Of a stretch of DNA of 8,857 nucleotides, positions 1-6,952 are shown one piece after another. The DNA is from Bacteroidota bacterium (lineage in GTDB: Bacteria > Bacteroidota > Bacteroidia > Flavobacteriales > Flavobacteriaceae): contig JAEWKB010000159.1 of the NCBI GenBank assembly GCA_023386255.1, positions 1-8,857 of the forward strand. The letters are read 5' to 3'. The notes under the pieces were generated by a model that did no database searches, had not been told where the DNA came from, and saw only the letters and a list, made by a program, of their open reading frames with translations. Position 1 is the first letter of the stretch. Each line of letters opens with the position of its first letter. Made by a program: the position numbers and the translations under genes.

Positions 1-617
1 CTACTGATCTTACCGGTGGGCCGTTCCTTGACATGGGCAGGAATCTGTATGCTGCACTTACTGAGTTTCCAAGTGATGTGAGGGATAACATTTTTGTAGA
101 TCCTACTTCAACTTTTTCAGGTGATCCGACTACAGACGAGGCTTACAGGGAAAATGATGTTATCATTATTAACAAATATCCAGGTAAGGCAGGTGCTTCA
201 CTTACTAATGACCTTAAAGTGTTCAGGACTTCTGAAATGTACTTTATTCTTGCAGAGTCTCAGGTTGCTGCCGGAGACCTTACAGGAGCTGCTGCTACGC
301 TTCAGGCCGTAAGAACTGCAAGGCGTACTTTTGAAGCGCAGCCTACATACAGTACTGCAACAGTGGCTTACGAAGATATACTTAGCGAAAGAAGGAAAGA
401 ACTTTGCTTCGAGGGCCACCGCTGGATTGACCTTAAGCGTTTAGGTGCAGCAGCAGGTATTGCTAATGCTCCGCTTGACAGGTACTTTAGGGATTGTGAA
501 TTTAATGGTGCTTGCCAGCTTCCGCTTTCTGACCACAGATGGACAGTGCCTGTTCCAATTGACGAACTTAATGCCAACCCGATAATTCGCGGAGGTCAAC
601 AAAATCCTGGTTATTAA
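1..617 (+). CDS. SusD/RagB-family outer-membrane nutrient-binding lipoprotein, C-terminal part (5' end outside window)
   Basis: The frame is open from base 3 to the TAA at 615-617, giving 204 C-terminal residues; the start, signal peptide and lipobox lie upstream. The SusD C-terminal hallmarks appear in order: the helix EMYFILAESQVAAGD, the VRTARR segment, the block DILSERRKELCFEGHRWIDL, and the ending PVPIDELNANPII with terminal QNPGY. In this family the protein sits on the cell surface as a lid over a SusC-type TonB-dependent transporter and captures oligosaccharides or peptides for import. A susC homologue is therefore expected just upstream, and the next gene is a lipoprotein in the SusE/F position. 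The substrate cannot be read from this fragment, since no enzyme gene is in view. Family assignment is very secure; the substrate is unknown. Confidence 0.95.
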   Translation, partial: TDLTGGPFLDMGRNLYAALTEFPSDVRDNIFVDPTSTFSGDPTTDEAYRENDVIIINKYPGKAGASLTNDLKVFRTSEMYFILAESQVAAGDLTGAAATLQAVRTARRTFEAQPTYSTATVAYEDILSERRKELCFEGHRWIDLKRLGAAAGIANAPLDRYFRDCEFNGACQLPLSDHRWTVPVPIDELNANPIIRGGQQNPGY

Positions 618-633
618 TAATAATTAGAGTTGT

Positions 634-653
634 ACCTGGGCTTTTGCCCGGGT
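634..653 (+). other. Hairpin in the spacer between the SusD gene and the Calx-beta lipoprotein gene
   Basis: Arms 634-641 (ACCTGGGC) and 646-653 (GCCCGGGT) pair over 8 bp with one G-T wobble and a TTTT loop. An A-run follows rather than a T-run, so it does not look like an ordinary intrinsic terminator on the + strand. Intercistronic GC-rich hairpins can protect the 3' end of an upstream message and set unequal expression within an operon; that role here is inference. No TAnnTTTG box is visible between the two genes, which favours read-through from the SusD gene. Confidence 0.5.
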
Positions 654-689
654 CATCAAAAAAAATATTAATTAAAACATTTAAGAAAA

Positions 690-1526
690 ATGAAAAAGAA
701 TTTAATCAAGCTTTCATCGCTTCTTCTTGTTTCTCTTTTCGCGCTTACAAGCTGCGAGGAAGACAGGATTGTATACGGCGGAGGAGACTTTGTAACCTTT
801 AATTCGGTTAATTCTACCACACTTTCTCATTCAGAAGCTGGTGGTGTACTTGAAATACCGGTAAGCATCACAATGCCCCAGGCTAATGATGTAGTAGTTA
901 ACTTTACTGTTACAAGTGATAATAGTGTTGCAGGTACAGATTTTACACTTATTACACCTGGTTCGGTAACTATTCCTGCCGGACAGACTTCTGCAAATAT
1001 CCAGATTGGTGCTATTGACAATGATGTGTTTAATGAATCACCGATACTTAATGTAACACTTTCAAGTGTTTCAGTGCCTGGTATAGCTGTAGGTATTAAA
1101 GATCAGGGCTCTTACTACAAAAAAGTAGTTCTTGTTAATGATGACTGTCCTTCACAATCTTCGCTATGGTATGGTACAGTTAGCGTAATGGATGTTGGTT
1201 ATCCACCTGCATTCCCGGCTACTGCTGCCGCTACTGAGGAAGGTGATTGTGATATTGTAGAAATTACGGGAGACCTTGCAGGTTTTGGACAGAGTTCTAC
1301 TTTCCAGTTCTTCTTTATTCCAGCATTTGAAGGTGCCACAAACGGTACGATTGAAGTGCCAGAGCAAATTTACTGTACTGCTTGCAGCGCCGGACTTAAT
1401 GTTTACTATTCAGCTGAAGGTACTTATGATGAGACTACAGGTATTATTGAAGTTGACTATCAGGTAAGGCGTGCTGATAACGCTGGTTACACAGGATCAA
1501 ACGTTATTACAGCTCCAGGTTTCTAA
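690..1526 (+). CDS. Calx-beta domain lipoprotein in the SusE/SusF position, probably surface exposed
   Basis: This 278-residue protein starts with a type II signal peptide: a KKNLIK basic head, a hydrophobic core at residues 8-19, and the lipobox LTSC with the lipidated Cys at 22. Residues 23-25 are EED; acidic residues straight after the Cys resemble the lipoprotein surface-export signal described in Flavobacteriia. Residues about 32-152 read as a Calx-beta-type fold, with AGTDF at 81-85, the strand SVTIPAGQTSANIQI, the acidic turn DNDVFNES and a closing VNDD. The remainder, from about 158, is beta-rich (W160-Y161-G, then GTYDETTGIIEVDY) and resembles the C-terminal beta domain of SUS-locus lipoproteins. 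It also contains a CTAC pair at 229-232. The gene lies 72 bases after the SusD gene and before a terminator, so it is probably the last gene of that operon and may bind ligand at the surface. The start ATG follows an A-rich stretch. Binding specificity is unknown. Confidence 0.85.
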   Translation: MKKNLIKLSSLLLVSLFALTSCEEDRIVYGGGDFVTFNSVNSTTLSHSEAGGVLEIPVSITMPQANDVVVNFTVTSDNSVAGTDFTLITPGSVTIPAGQTSANIQIGAIDNDVFNESPILNVTLSSVSVPGIAVGIKDQGSYYKKVVLVNDDCPSQSSLWYGTVSVMDVGYPPAFPATAAATEEGDCDIVEITGDLAGFGQSSTFQFFFIPAFEGATNGTIEVPEQIYCTACSAGLNVYYSAEGTYDETTGIIEVDYQVRRADNAGYTGSNVITAPGF

Positions 1527-1546
1527 GATTCCTGATCTTTAATATT

Positions 1547-1580
1547 AAAAGAGGCTTTCATATGAAAGCCTCTTTTTTTT
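1547..1580 (+). terminator. Strong rho-independent terminator closing the SUS-like operon
   Basis: Arms 1547-1558 and 1565-1576 are perfectly complementary over 12 bp (core AGAGGCTTT / AAAGCCTCT) around a CATATG loop. The whole element is palindromic through its centre. A run of eight T follows from 1573. It begins 20 bases after the lipoprotein stop codon. The only A-run on the other side is four bases, and no gene converges on it, so it most likely acts on + strand transcription. Confidence 0.92.
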
Positions 1581-1611
1581 GCGTTACCTATATTTAAAAT
1601 TATAAATAAAG

Positions 1612-1619
1612 TAACTTTA
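1612..1619 (+). promoter_or_regulatory. Candidate -7 promoter element of the porin gene
   Basis: TAACTTTA differs from the Bacteroidota -7 consensus TAnnTTTG only at the last base. It is followed by CGCC, and lies 16 bases before the porin ATG and after the upstream terminator, so a promoter is needed about here. No convincing TTG -33 element is visible about 20 bases upstream. The match is modest in an AT-rich spacer. Confidence 0.4.
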
Positions 1620-1635
1620 CGCCAAAATCAGTAAT

Positions 1636-3606
1636 ATGTTAAACAAGGGTACTGCCATACTTTTATTGTTATTATTATTTCCGGTGATGATGCTATCTCA
1701 GGAGAAAATCAAACCAAGGAATAATGGCGGTGATAAAAATACTTTACAGCGGCCGGCAACCGACAGAAGCAAAGCCGGTAAGACAACAACCGATACCGTT
1801 GCCACTATAGATATGTATAAGATAATAACCCTTGAGAGGGATACCACCTATGTTGATACATCTTTGACTATACAAAAAGAGTATGCTGTTAATTATCTTC
1901 GCAAAGATAACTTCGGATTATTGCCTTTTGCCAATGAAGGACAGACATATAATGTAATTGATTTTGGACTTACGGGCTTTAACCCGTTTCCACAATTTGG
2001 CTTCAGGGCTAAGCATTTTGCATATATGGAGGTTGACGATATAAATTATTATTCGGTAGCAACACCTTTTACTGATCTTTTCTATCGTTCCGTTATCCAG
2101 CAGGGGCAGGTGCTTGACGCTTTTATAACGCTAAATACAAGTGAAAATTTAAATTTTGCTGTAGGGTATAAAGGCCTCCGCTCTTTAGGAAGGTATATTA
2201 ATCAGTTGTCGAGCAATGGTAATTTCAGGTTTATTACGAGCTACCACACCACTGACAAACGCTATATCCTCAACCTGCATATCACCGCACAGGATTTTAC
2301 AAATCAGGAAAATGGGGGTATTACTGATATAAGTTTATTTGAAAGCGGAGAAGACCCTTATACCAACAGGGAAAGGCTTGATGTATATTTTAGGGATGCC
2401 CAATCGGTTTTGAAAGGTAACCGTGTGTTTGCCGACCATACTTTCAGGTTGAGCAAAAATAATCCGAACAGTATTGTGCTGCACCACCAGTTTAATTATG
2501 AAAACAAATTTTTCCAGTTTGAACAGGCAGCAGCCAACGCAAGATTTGGCCCATCATATACATCTAAAATTCATAATAAGACCAGATATAACAGGATGTA
2601 CAACAAGCTTGGGGCTGCCTATACAAATGAAAACTTAGGAACCGTGGAGTTTTATGTGGAAGATTTTACCTATAACTACTTTTATCGAAGCATGATTTTA
2701 GGGTCTTCAGGTGATGTTACCATACCTAATGAAGTTAATGACAGAATTAATACCTATGGCGCTAAGTACAGTTACAGGAAGAACAATTTGAAAGGAAGCA
2801 TTTTGGTTTCAAACTCCCTGACGGATCAGTCACTTGCCAATATTGATGTTGCTGCAGATTATAAGCTTAATGATGATATAGCTGTATCGGCCCGTTATCA
2901 GAACATGAATAAACTGCCAAACCTGAACTTTAACCTGTATCAAAGTGGTTATGTTGAATATAACTGGTTTAACTCTTTTAAGAATGAAAAAATTAATAAT
3001 ATTGAGTTTGAGGCCAAAACAAAATGGGTAAATGCATCTGTGCAATACACTGTGCTAAATGATCATTTATATTTTACCAACACTTACGTTCAGCAGGCAA
3101 TTCAGGAAGCAGATGTTGATACATTGCATGTCAAACCGATGCAATACAGCAACACAATAAATTATTTACGGATTAAGGCAAACAAGGAGTTTAAGTGGTG
3201 GAAGCTTGGGCTTGACAATACTTTGCTTTACCAGCAGGTTGATCAGCAAGATAATGTGTTGAATGTTCCTGACTTTACTACACGTAATACTTTATATTTT
3301 TCTGATCATTTCTTTAAGAAAGCGCTTTATCTTCAAACGGGTTTTACCTTCCAGTATTTCACTAAATACTATGCAAATGACTATAATCCCCTTATTGGTG
3401 AGTTTTATGTACAGGATAAAAGTAAGATAGGAGACTTTCCTCTTATTGATTTCTTTATAAACGCGAAAATAAGGCAGTTTAGGGTGTTTCTGAAAGCCGA
3501 ACATTTTAATTCCAGCTTTACAGGTTATGATTTTTACTCGGCACCTAATTATCCATATCGGGATTTTACCGTTCGATTTGGTGTAATCTGGGATTTCTTC
3601 TCTTAA
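1636..3606 (+). CDS. Putative outer-membrane beta-barrel porin (Porin_10 type)
   Basis: The protein has 656 residues, the usual length for the Bacteroidota putative porin family (Porin_10). Residues 1-21 form a classical signal peptide (a run of leucines, then MMLS), with likely cleavage before Q22. A polar, Lys/Asn/Thr-rich linker to about residue 50 precedes the conserved start of the barrel region, including NYLRKDNFGLLPFANEGQ, YNVIDFG and NPFPQFGFRAKH. The rest is a long series of alternating amphipathic segments rich in Tyr, Phe and Asn, ending in FTVRFGVIWDFFS, an aromatic-rich final strand typical of outer-membrane barrels. It is predicted to form a channel or transporter in the outer membrane; the solute is unknown. 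It has its own terminator-separated unit, with no linked gene that reveals a role. The start is supported by the signal peptide beginning right at this ATG. Confidence 0.85.
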   Translation: MLNKGTAILLLLLLFPVMMLSQEKIKPRNNGGDKNTLQRPATDRSKAGKTTTDTVATIDMYKIITLERDTTYVDTSLTIQKEYAVNYLRKDNFGLLPFANEGQTYNVIDFGLTGFNPFPQFGFRAKHFAYMEVDDINYYSVATPFTDLFYRSVIQQGQVLDAFITLNTSENLNFAVGYKGLRSLGRYINQLSSNGNFRFITSYHTTDKRYILNLHITAQDFTNQENGGITDISLFESGEDPYTNRERLDVYFRDAQSVLKGNRVFADHTFRLSKNNPNSIVLHHQFNYENKFFQFEQAAANARFGPSYTSKIHNKTRYNRMYNKLGAAYTNENLGTVEFYVEDFTYNYFYRSMILGSSGDVTIPNEVNDRINTYGAKYSYRKNNLKGSILVSNSLTDQSLANIDVAADYKLNDDIAVSARYQNMNKLPNLNFNLYQSGYVEYNWFNSFKNEKINNIEFEAKTKWVNASVQYTVLNDHLYFTNTYVQQAIQEADVDTLHVKPMQYSNTINYLRIKANKEFKWWKLGLDNTLLYQQVDQQDNVLNVPDFTTRNTLYFSDHFFKKALYLQTGFTFQYFTKYYANDYNPLIGEFYVQDKSKIGDFPLIDFFINAKIRQFRVFLKAEHFNSSFTGYDFYSAPNYPYRDFTVRFGVIWDFFS

Positions 3607-3637
3607 TACAAAATAATTTTTTCTGAATAATATCTGA

Positions 3638-3645
3638 TATCTTTG
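3638..3645 (+). promoter_or_regulatory. -7 promoter element (TAnnTTTG) of the cystathionine beta-synthase gene
   Basis: TATCTTTG matches the Bacteroidota -7 consensus at every fixed position and is followed by CC. It lies 32 bases before the ATG, which would leave a leader of roughly 25 bases. A TTG at the usual -33 distance is not clear; only a T-rich run is there. No terminator hairpin is visible between the porin stop and this box, so some read-through from the porin gene is possible. Confidence 0.6.
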
Positions 3646-3677
3646 CCAAAATTTAGAGGCAAATAATATATACTGTA

Positions 3678-5039
3678 ATGAAATACGCAAAAAATATTCT
3701 TGAAACCATTGGTAATACACCTTTAGTTAAGCTAAACAAGGTAACCAAAGAAATTGATGCTCTTGTATTGGCTAAAGTGGAAACCTTTAATCCGGGTAAT
3801 TCGGTTAAAGACCGCATGGCCGTAAAAATGATTGAGGACGCCGAGGCAGATGGCCGTTTAAAGCCGGGAGGTACTATTATTGAAGGTACATCGGGTAACA
3901 CTGGTATGGGGCTCGCACTTGCCGCTATTGTTAAAGGATATAAGCTTATATGCGTAATTTCAGATAAACAGTCGAAAGAGAAGATGGATATCCTTCGTGC
4001 AGTAGGCGCTAAGGTTGTGGTATGCCCTACTGATGTGGAGCCGACCGATCCGCGCTCCTATTATTCCGTATCTAAGCGCCTGGCCGAAGAAACACCAAAT
4101 GCATGGTATGTAAATCAGTATGATAACCCATCGAACGCAATTGCGCATTATGAGCAGACAGCTCCTGAAATTTGGGAGCAGACGGAGGGAAAAATAACAC
4201 ATTTTGTAGTAGGTGTAGGCACCGGAGGGACTATCTCGGGCGTAGCTAAATATCTTAAGGAGAAGAACCCAAATGTTAAAGTATGGGGTATTGATACTTA
4301 TGGATCAGTATTTAAGAAATACCATGAAACCGGTATTTTTGATGAGAATGAAATTTATTCTTATATAACCGAAGGTATAGGTGAGGACATCCTCCCAAAG
4401 AATGTGGACTTTTCACTTATAGACGGCTTTACCAAGGTAACCGATAAAGATGCCGCTGTATATACCCGTAAGCTGGCACTTGAAGAAGGTATATTTGTTG
4501 GTAACTCTGCGGGTGCGGCCATTAAAGGACTATTGCAGCTTAAAGAACATTTTAAGCCTGAAGATGTTGTTGTAGTATTGTTCCATGACAGCGGAAGCCG
4601 CTATGTAGGGAAAATGTTTAACGATGACTGGATGCGCGAGAGGGGCTTCCTGGATGAAGAAATAACCACTGCCGAAGACCTTATTAAAGACCATGCAGAT
4701 AAGCCGCTTGTTATAGTGCGCACTGAAGAACTTGTTTCACACGCTATAGAGCGTTTACGTAAATATAAAATATCACAAATTCCGGTTATAGATACCAATG
4801 GTTTTGCAGGCTCGGTTGATGAGACGGACCTTTTCAGAAGCTATGTTGAAGATAAGGATATTGCCGAAAAACCGATACGCGAAGTTATGGGCAAGCCGTA
4901 TCCGGTAGTTAAAGCCAATGCCTCTATTGAAGAGATATCTAAACTTATCAATAAAGATAATCAGGCAGTGCTGGTTGATCTGGGTAACGGCAGGCACCAC
5001 ATCATCACTAAGCACGATATCATCAGCTCAATTAAGTAA
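3678..5039 (+). CDS. cbs: Cystathionine beta-synthase (PLP catalytic domain plus C-terminal CBS-domain pair)
   Basis: The enzyme should condense serine (or an activated serine) with homocysteine to form cystathionine, the first step of reverse transsulfuration, in the cytoplasm. The 453 residues have the bacterial CBS layout. The fold-type II PLP domain spans about 5-320, with the Schiff-base Lys44 in NPGNSVKDRM, the substrate loop TSGNTG at 71-76, the phosphate loop GTGGT at 181-185, and Ser277 in VGNSAGA contacting the pyridine nitrogen. The stretch TEGIGEDILP at 231-240 resembles CBS more than plain cysteine synthase. Two CBS motifs follow (about 328-390 and 397-453), ending in HIITKHDIISSI. 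No N-terminal haem-binding extension is present. A cysteine synthase with a CBS pair cannot be fully excluded. No gamma-lyase partner is in the window. The CBS pair suggests control by an adenosyl ligand, but binding is not shown here. Confidence 0.88.
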   Translation: MKYAKNILETIGNTPLVKLNKVTKEIDALVLAKVETFNPGNSVKDRMAVKMIEDAEADGRLKPGGTIIEGTSGNTGMGLALAAIVKGYKLICVISDKQSKEKMDILRAVGAKVVVCPTDVEPTDPRSYYSVSKRLAEETPNAWYVNQYDNPSNAIAHYEQTAPEIWEQTEGKITHFVVGVGTGGTISGVAKYLKEKNPNVKVWGIDTYGSVFKKYHETGIFDENEIYSYITEGIGEDILPKNVDFSLIDGFTKVTDKDAAVYTRKLALEEGIFVGNSAGAAIKGLLQLKEHFKPEDVVVVLFHDSGSRYVGKMFNDDWMRERGFLDEEITTAEDLIKDHADKPLVIVRTEELVSHAIERLRKYKISQIPVIDTNGFAGSVDETDLFRSYVEDKDIAEKPIREVMGKPYPVVKANASIEEISKLINKDNQAVLVDLGNGRHHIITKHDIISSIK

Positions 5040-5054
5040 TTTAGAATTTTTTCT

Positions 5055-5062
5055 TATATTTG
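5055..5062 (+). promoter_or_regulatory. Candidate -7 promoter element for the exonuclease-DUF2851 pair
   Basis: TATATTTG matches TAnnTTTG at all fixed positions, and its last G is also the first base of the hairpin described next. Initiation about seven bases downstream would place the start site inside that hairpin and leave a leader of about 26 bases before the exonuclease ATG. No clear -33 TTG is seen. It may be a chance match in AT-rich sequence, but the spacer needs a promoter if the hairpin terminates transcription of cbs. Confidence 0.45.
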
Positions 5063-5091
5063 AAAGGGCCGTAAGGCTCTTTCTTAGTTTT
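5062..5091 (+). terminator. Probable terminator hairpin after the cystathionine beta-synthase gene
   Basis: Arms 5062-5070 (GAAAGGGCC) and 5075-5083 (GGCTCTTTC) form a 9-bp stem with one G-T wobble and a GTAA loop, which as RNA is a stable GNRA tetraloop. The following TTAGTTTT is an imperfect U-tract. It begins 23 bases after the cbs stop. Its end is only five bases before the exonuclease ATG, so it could instead or also act as a structured leader of that gene. Confidence 0.6.
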
Positions 5092-5095
5092 GTAT

Positions 5096-5614
5096 ATGAC
5101 CTTCACCGCAATAGATTTTGAAACTGCTACCGGATATGCCCACAGTGCCTGCGCCGTGGGTATTGTTACTGTTGATGAAGGAATAATTACCGAAGAGTAC
5201 TATACCCTTATTCAGCCGCCGGATAACGAGTATTGGTACCGCAACATTATGGTTCATGGCATTAAGCCTATTGAGACACTGGAAGTGCCAACGTTTGATG
5301 TTTTGTTTCCTGAAATAAAGCAGCGCCTGGCAGGCCGCAAAGTAGTTGCGCATAACGAGTCGTTCGACAGGAATGTCCTTGCCAAGACCATGCGCTGGTA
5401 TGGCCTGTATTATGATGAGCATGATATTGCCGAACGCTGGGAGTGTACCTGTAAAATATACCGCGCTAAAGGTTACAAACCTGCTAACCTGAAAGCCTGT
5501 AGCCAACGCCACGGCATTGAGCTAAACCACCACGAGGCACTGTCGGATGCGCGGGCATGTGCTAAACTGTATATGCTGCACAATAACCAGGTGAAAATGA
5601 ATTTGGCTTACTAA
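5096..5614 (+). CDS. DEDDh-family 3'-5' exonuclease (DNA polymerase III epsilon-like)
   Basis: This compact 172-residue protein is a single exonuclease domain. Exo I is AIDFETA with Asp7 and Glu9, Exo II is AHNESFD with Asp91, and Exo III is HHEALSDA with His146 and Asp151, which makes it the DEDDh subtype. All metal-binding residues are intact, so it should be an active two-metal 3'-5' exonuclease on DNA or RNA ends. It has no BRCT, GIY-YIG or polymerase-binding extension, unlike many multi-domain relatives. The ATG at 5096 is chosen over an in-frame TTG at 5090: it puts the catalytic Asp seven residues in, as is usual, and keeps the start clear of the preceding T-run. The stop overlaps the next start codon by one base, so the two products are probably made together. 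Whether it serves repair, proofreading or RNA turnover is not visible. Confidence 0.9.
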   Translation: MTFTAIDFETATGYAHSACAVGIVTVDEGIITEEYYTLIQPPDNEYWYRNIMVHGIKPIETLEVPTFDVLFPEIKQRLAGRKVVAHNESFDRNVLAKTMRWYGLYYDEHDIAERWECTCKIYRAKGYKPANLKACSQRHGIELNHHEALSDARACAKLYMLHNNQVKMNLAY

Positions 5615-6882
5615 TGAAAGAAGATTTCCTTCACCATTTATGGCAATACAAAAAGTTCAGCCTGCAGGGTTTAAAGACAGTGCAGGGGGAAGAAGTTGTA
5701 ATACTTAACAGTGGGCAATACCTGCAACAGGCGGGGCCGGATTTCTTCAATGCCCAGATAGCTATAGACGGACAGAAATGGGCAGGTAATGTTGAAATAC
5801 ATATAAAATCATCAGACTGGTATGTACACAGCCATGAACGTGATGATGCCTATGATAATGTAATACTGCATGTGGTATGGGAGCATGACGCGGAAGTATT
5901 TCGTGCTAACAATTCAGAAATTCCGGTGCTGGAGCTAAAACATTATGTTGATAAGGGACTGCTTGATAATTATACTATGCTTACGGCAGCCAAGTCATGG
6001 ATATATTGTGAGAAAGAGCTGGAGGCGATGGATAGTTTTGTGCTGGATAACTGGAAGGAACGTCTGTTATTTGAACGCCTGCAGCGTAAGGCCACGCCTA
6101 TATTAACTTTGGCGAAAGAAAGGGGCTATGACTGGGAGGCGATATTGTTTTGCTTTATAGCAAAGAACTTTGGATTGAATACGAACGGAAATATTTTCTT
6201 TCAAATTGCTTCAGCCATACCATTTCAGGTAGTTAGAAAGGAAAGCTTTGAGCAGGAGAATATAGAGGCGCTGCTATTCGGCAGGGCGGGGCTGCTGCAG
6301 GGAGAATTTGAAGACGTATATGCCAAAGATCTTCAGGGACGCTATAATTATATGGTGCACAAGCATCAGTTAAAGGATGTATATGTTGACGAGGTACAGT
6401 TCTTCAAGCACAGGCCCGATAATTTTCCTACTATCCGTCTGTCCCAACTGGCTCAATTGTACCATAAGCACCAAAACCTCTTTTCTAAAATCATTAATGC
6501 AGTATCATTACAGGAGCTGTATGATATATTTAAAGTACAGGCTTCAGATTACTGGCAGTCGCATTATCGGTTTGACAAAGAGAGCCCGAAAAAACGAAAG
6601 GCGCTTACTGCTTCTTTTATTGACCTTATTATTATAAATACCATCATACCGTTCCGATTTGCTTACGCGCAAAGTACAGGTAAGGAAATAAGCGAGGAAC
6701 TGATTGCTTTGCTACAGCAGGTTGCGCCTGAAAAGAATTCCATCATTGATAAGTTTATCTATTACAAAATTCCCGTAGCGTCAGCCTATGATACTCAGTC
6801 ACTCCTGCAGCTTAAGAATGAATATTGTGTCCACAAGCGTTGCATGCAGTGCGCACTGGGATTAGAACTTCTTAAAAAGTAA
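5614..6882 (+). CDS. DUF2851 family protein, possible PD-(D/E)xK-like nuclease fold
   Basis: This 422-residue protein carries the conserved blocks I associate with DUF2851, a family typical of Bacteroidota with no established function: GPDFFNAQI (41-49), GNVEIHIKSSDW (58-69), HSHERDDAYDNVILHVVWE (72-90), RPDNFPTIRLSQLA (267-280), and a Cys-rich C-terminus. Asp43 followed by Glu61-x-His63-x-Lys65 resembles a PD-(D/E)xK nuclease core; this is my inference, not an established property. Cys132, in YCEKEL, together with Cys405, Cys410 and Cys413 (C-x4-C-x2-C) could bind a metal or Fe-S cluster. The ATG overlaps the exonuclease stop in a TAATG, implying translational coupling. No signal peptide or membrane segment is present, so it is probably cytoplasmic. 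Family call is confident; function is unknown. Confidence 0.82.
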   Translation: MKEDFLHHLWQYKKFSLQGLKTVQGEEVVILNSGQYLQQAGPDFFNAQIAIDGQKWAGNVEIHIKSSDWYVHSHERDDAYDNVILHVVWEHDAEVFRANNSEIPVLELKHYVDKGLLDNYTMLTAAKSWIYCEKELEAMDSFVLDNWKERLLFERLQRKATPILTLAKERGYDWEAILFCFIAKNFGLNTNGNIFFQIASAIPFQVVRKESFEQENIEALLFGRAGLLQGEFEDVYAKDLQGRYNYMVHKHQLKDVYVDEVQFFKHRPDNFPTIRLSQLAQLYHKHQNLFSKIINAVSLQELYDIFKVQASDYWQSHYRFDKESPKKRKALTASFIDLIIINTIIPFRFAYAQSTGKEISEELIALLQQVAPEKNSIIDKFIYYKIPVASAYDTQSLLQLKNEYCVHKRCMQCALGLELLKK

Positions 6883-6903
6883 CCTGATATGTTTAAAAAG
6901 CAC

Positions 6904-6911
6904 TATTTTTG
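6904..6911 (+). promoter_or_regulatory. Candidate -7 promoter element abutting the heptanucleotide repeat
   Basis: TATTTTTG fits TAnnTTTG, and its final G is the first base of the GAACACT repeat. If used, transcription would begin near 6918, inside the repeat, and the leader of the PspC-like gene would be almost entirely repeat sequence. No clear -33 TTG is seen at the expected distance, and a T-run can produce this match by chance. Confidence 0.35.
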
Positions 6912-6952
6912 AACACTGAACACTGAACACTGAACACTGAACACTGAACACT
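6911..6952 (+). repeat. Perfect tandem repeat, six copies of GAACACT, ending inside a start codon
   Basis: The 42 bases are exactly six uninterrupted copies of a 7-mer. They lie 28 bases after the DUF2851 stop, and the final T is the first base of the TTG start of the next gene. The unit is not self-complementary, so no hairpin is expected from it. Read in any frame, the array meets a TGA every 21 bases, so it is not coding. Arrays this regular are prone to copy-number change by slippage. Here that would alter leader length by steps of seven bases without touching the reading frame. Confidence 0.97.

Noticed and set aside
3292..3720. 142-residue open frame on the - strand spanning the porin end and the cbs start
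   Set aside because: It is antisense to two secure genes and crosses the cbs promoter. Its composition is Ile/Lys/Arg-rich low-information sequence typical of AT-rich antisense.
5085..5092. Second TAnnTTTG match (TAGTTTTG) before the exonuclease
   Set aside because: Transcription from it would begin at or after the ATG, and downstream there is no alternative start that keeps the catalytic Asp7 and Glu9.
5090..5095. TTG at 5090 as the exonuclease start
   Set aside because: The ATG two codons later is the normal choice, and the TTG lies inside the T-rich tail of the preceding hairpin.
5084..5512. 142-residue open frame on the - strand opposite the exonuclease
   Set aside because: The + strand frame carries all five DEDDh catalytic residues; the reverse frame has no identifiable domain.
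6889..6912. Seven-codon ATG mini-ORF ending where the repeat begins
   Set aside because: It is too short to support as a gene, has no visible ribosome-binding context, and a frame of this length is expected by chance.
6911..6952. Possible CRISPR array
   Set aside because: The unit is 7 bases with no spacers between copies; it is a simple tandem repeat.
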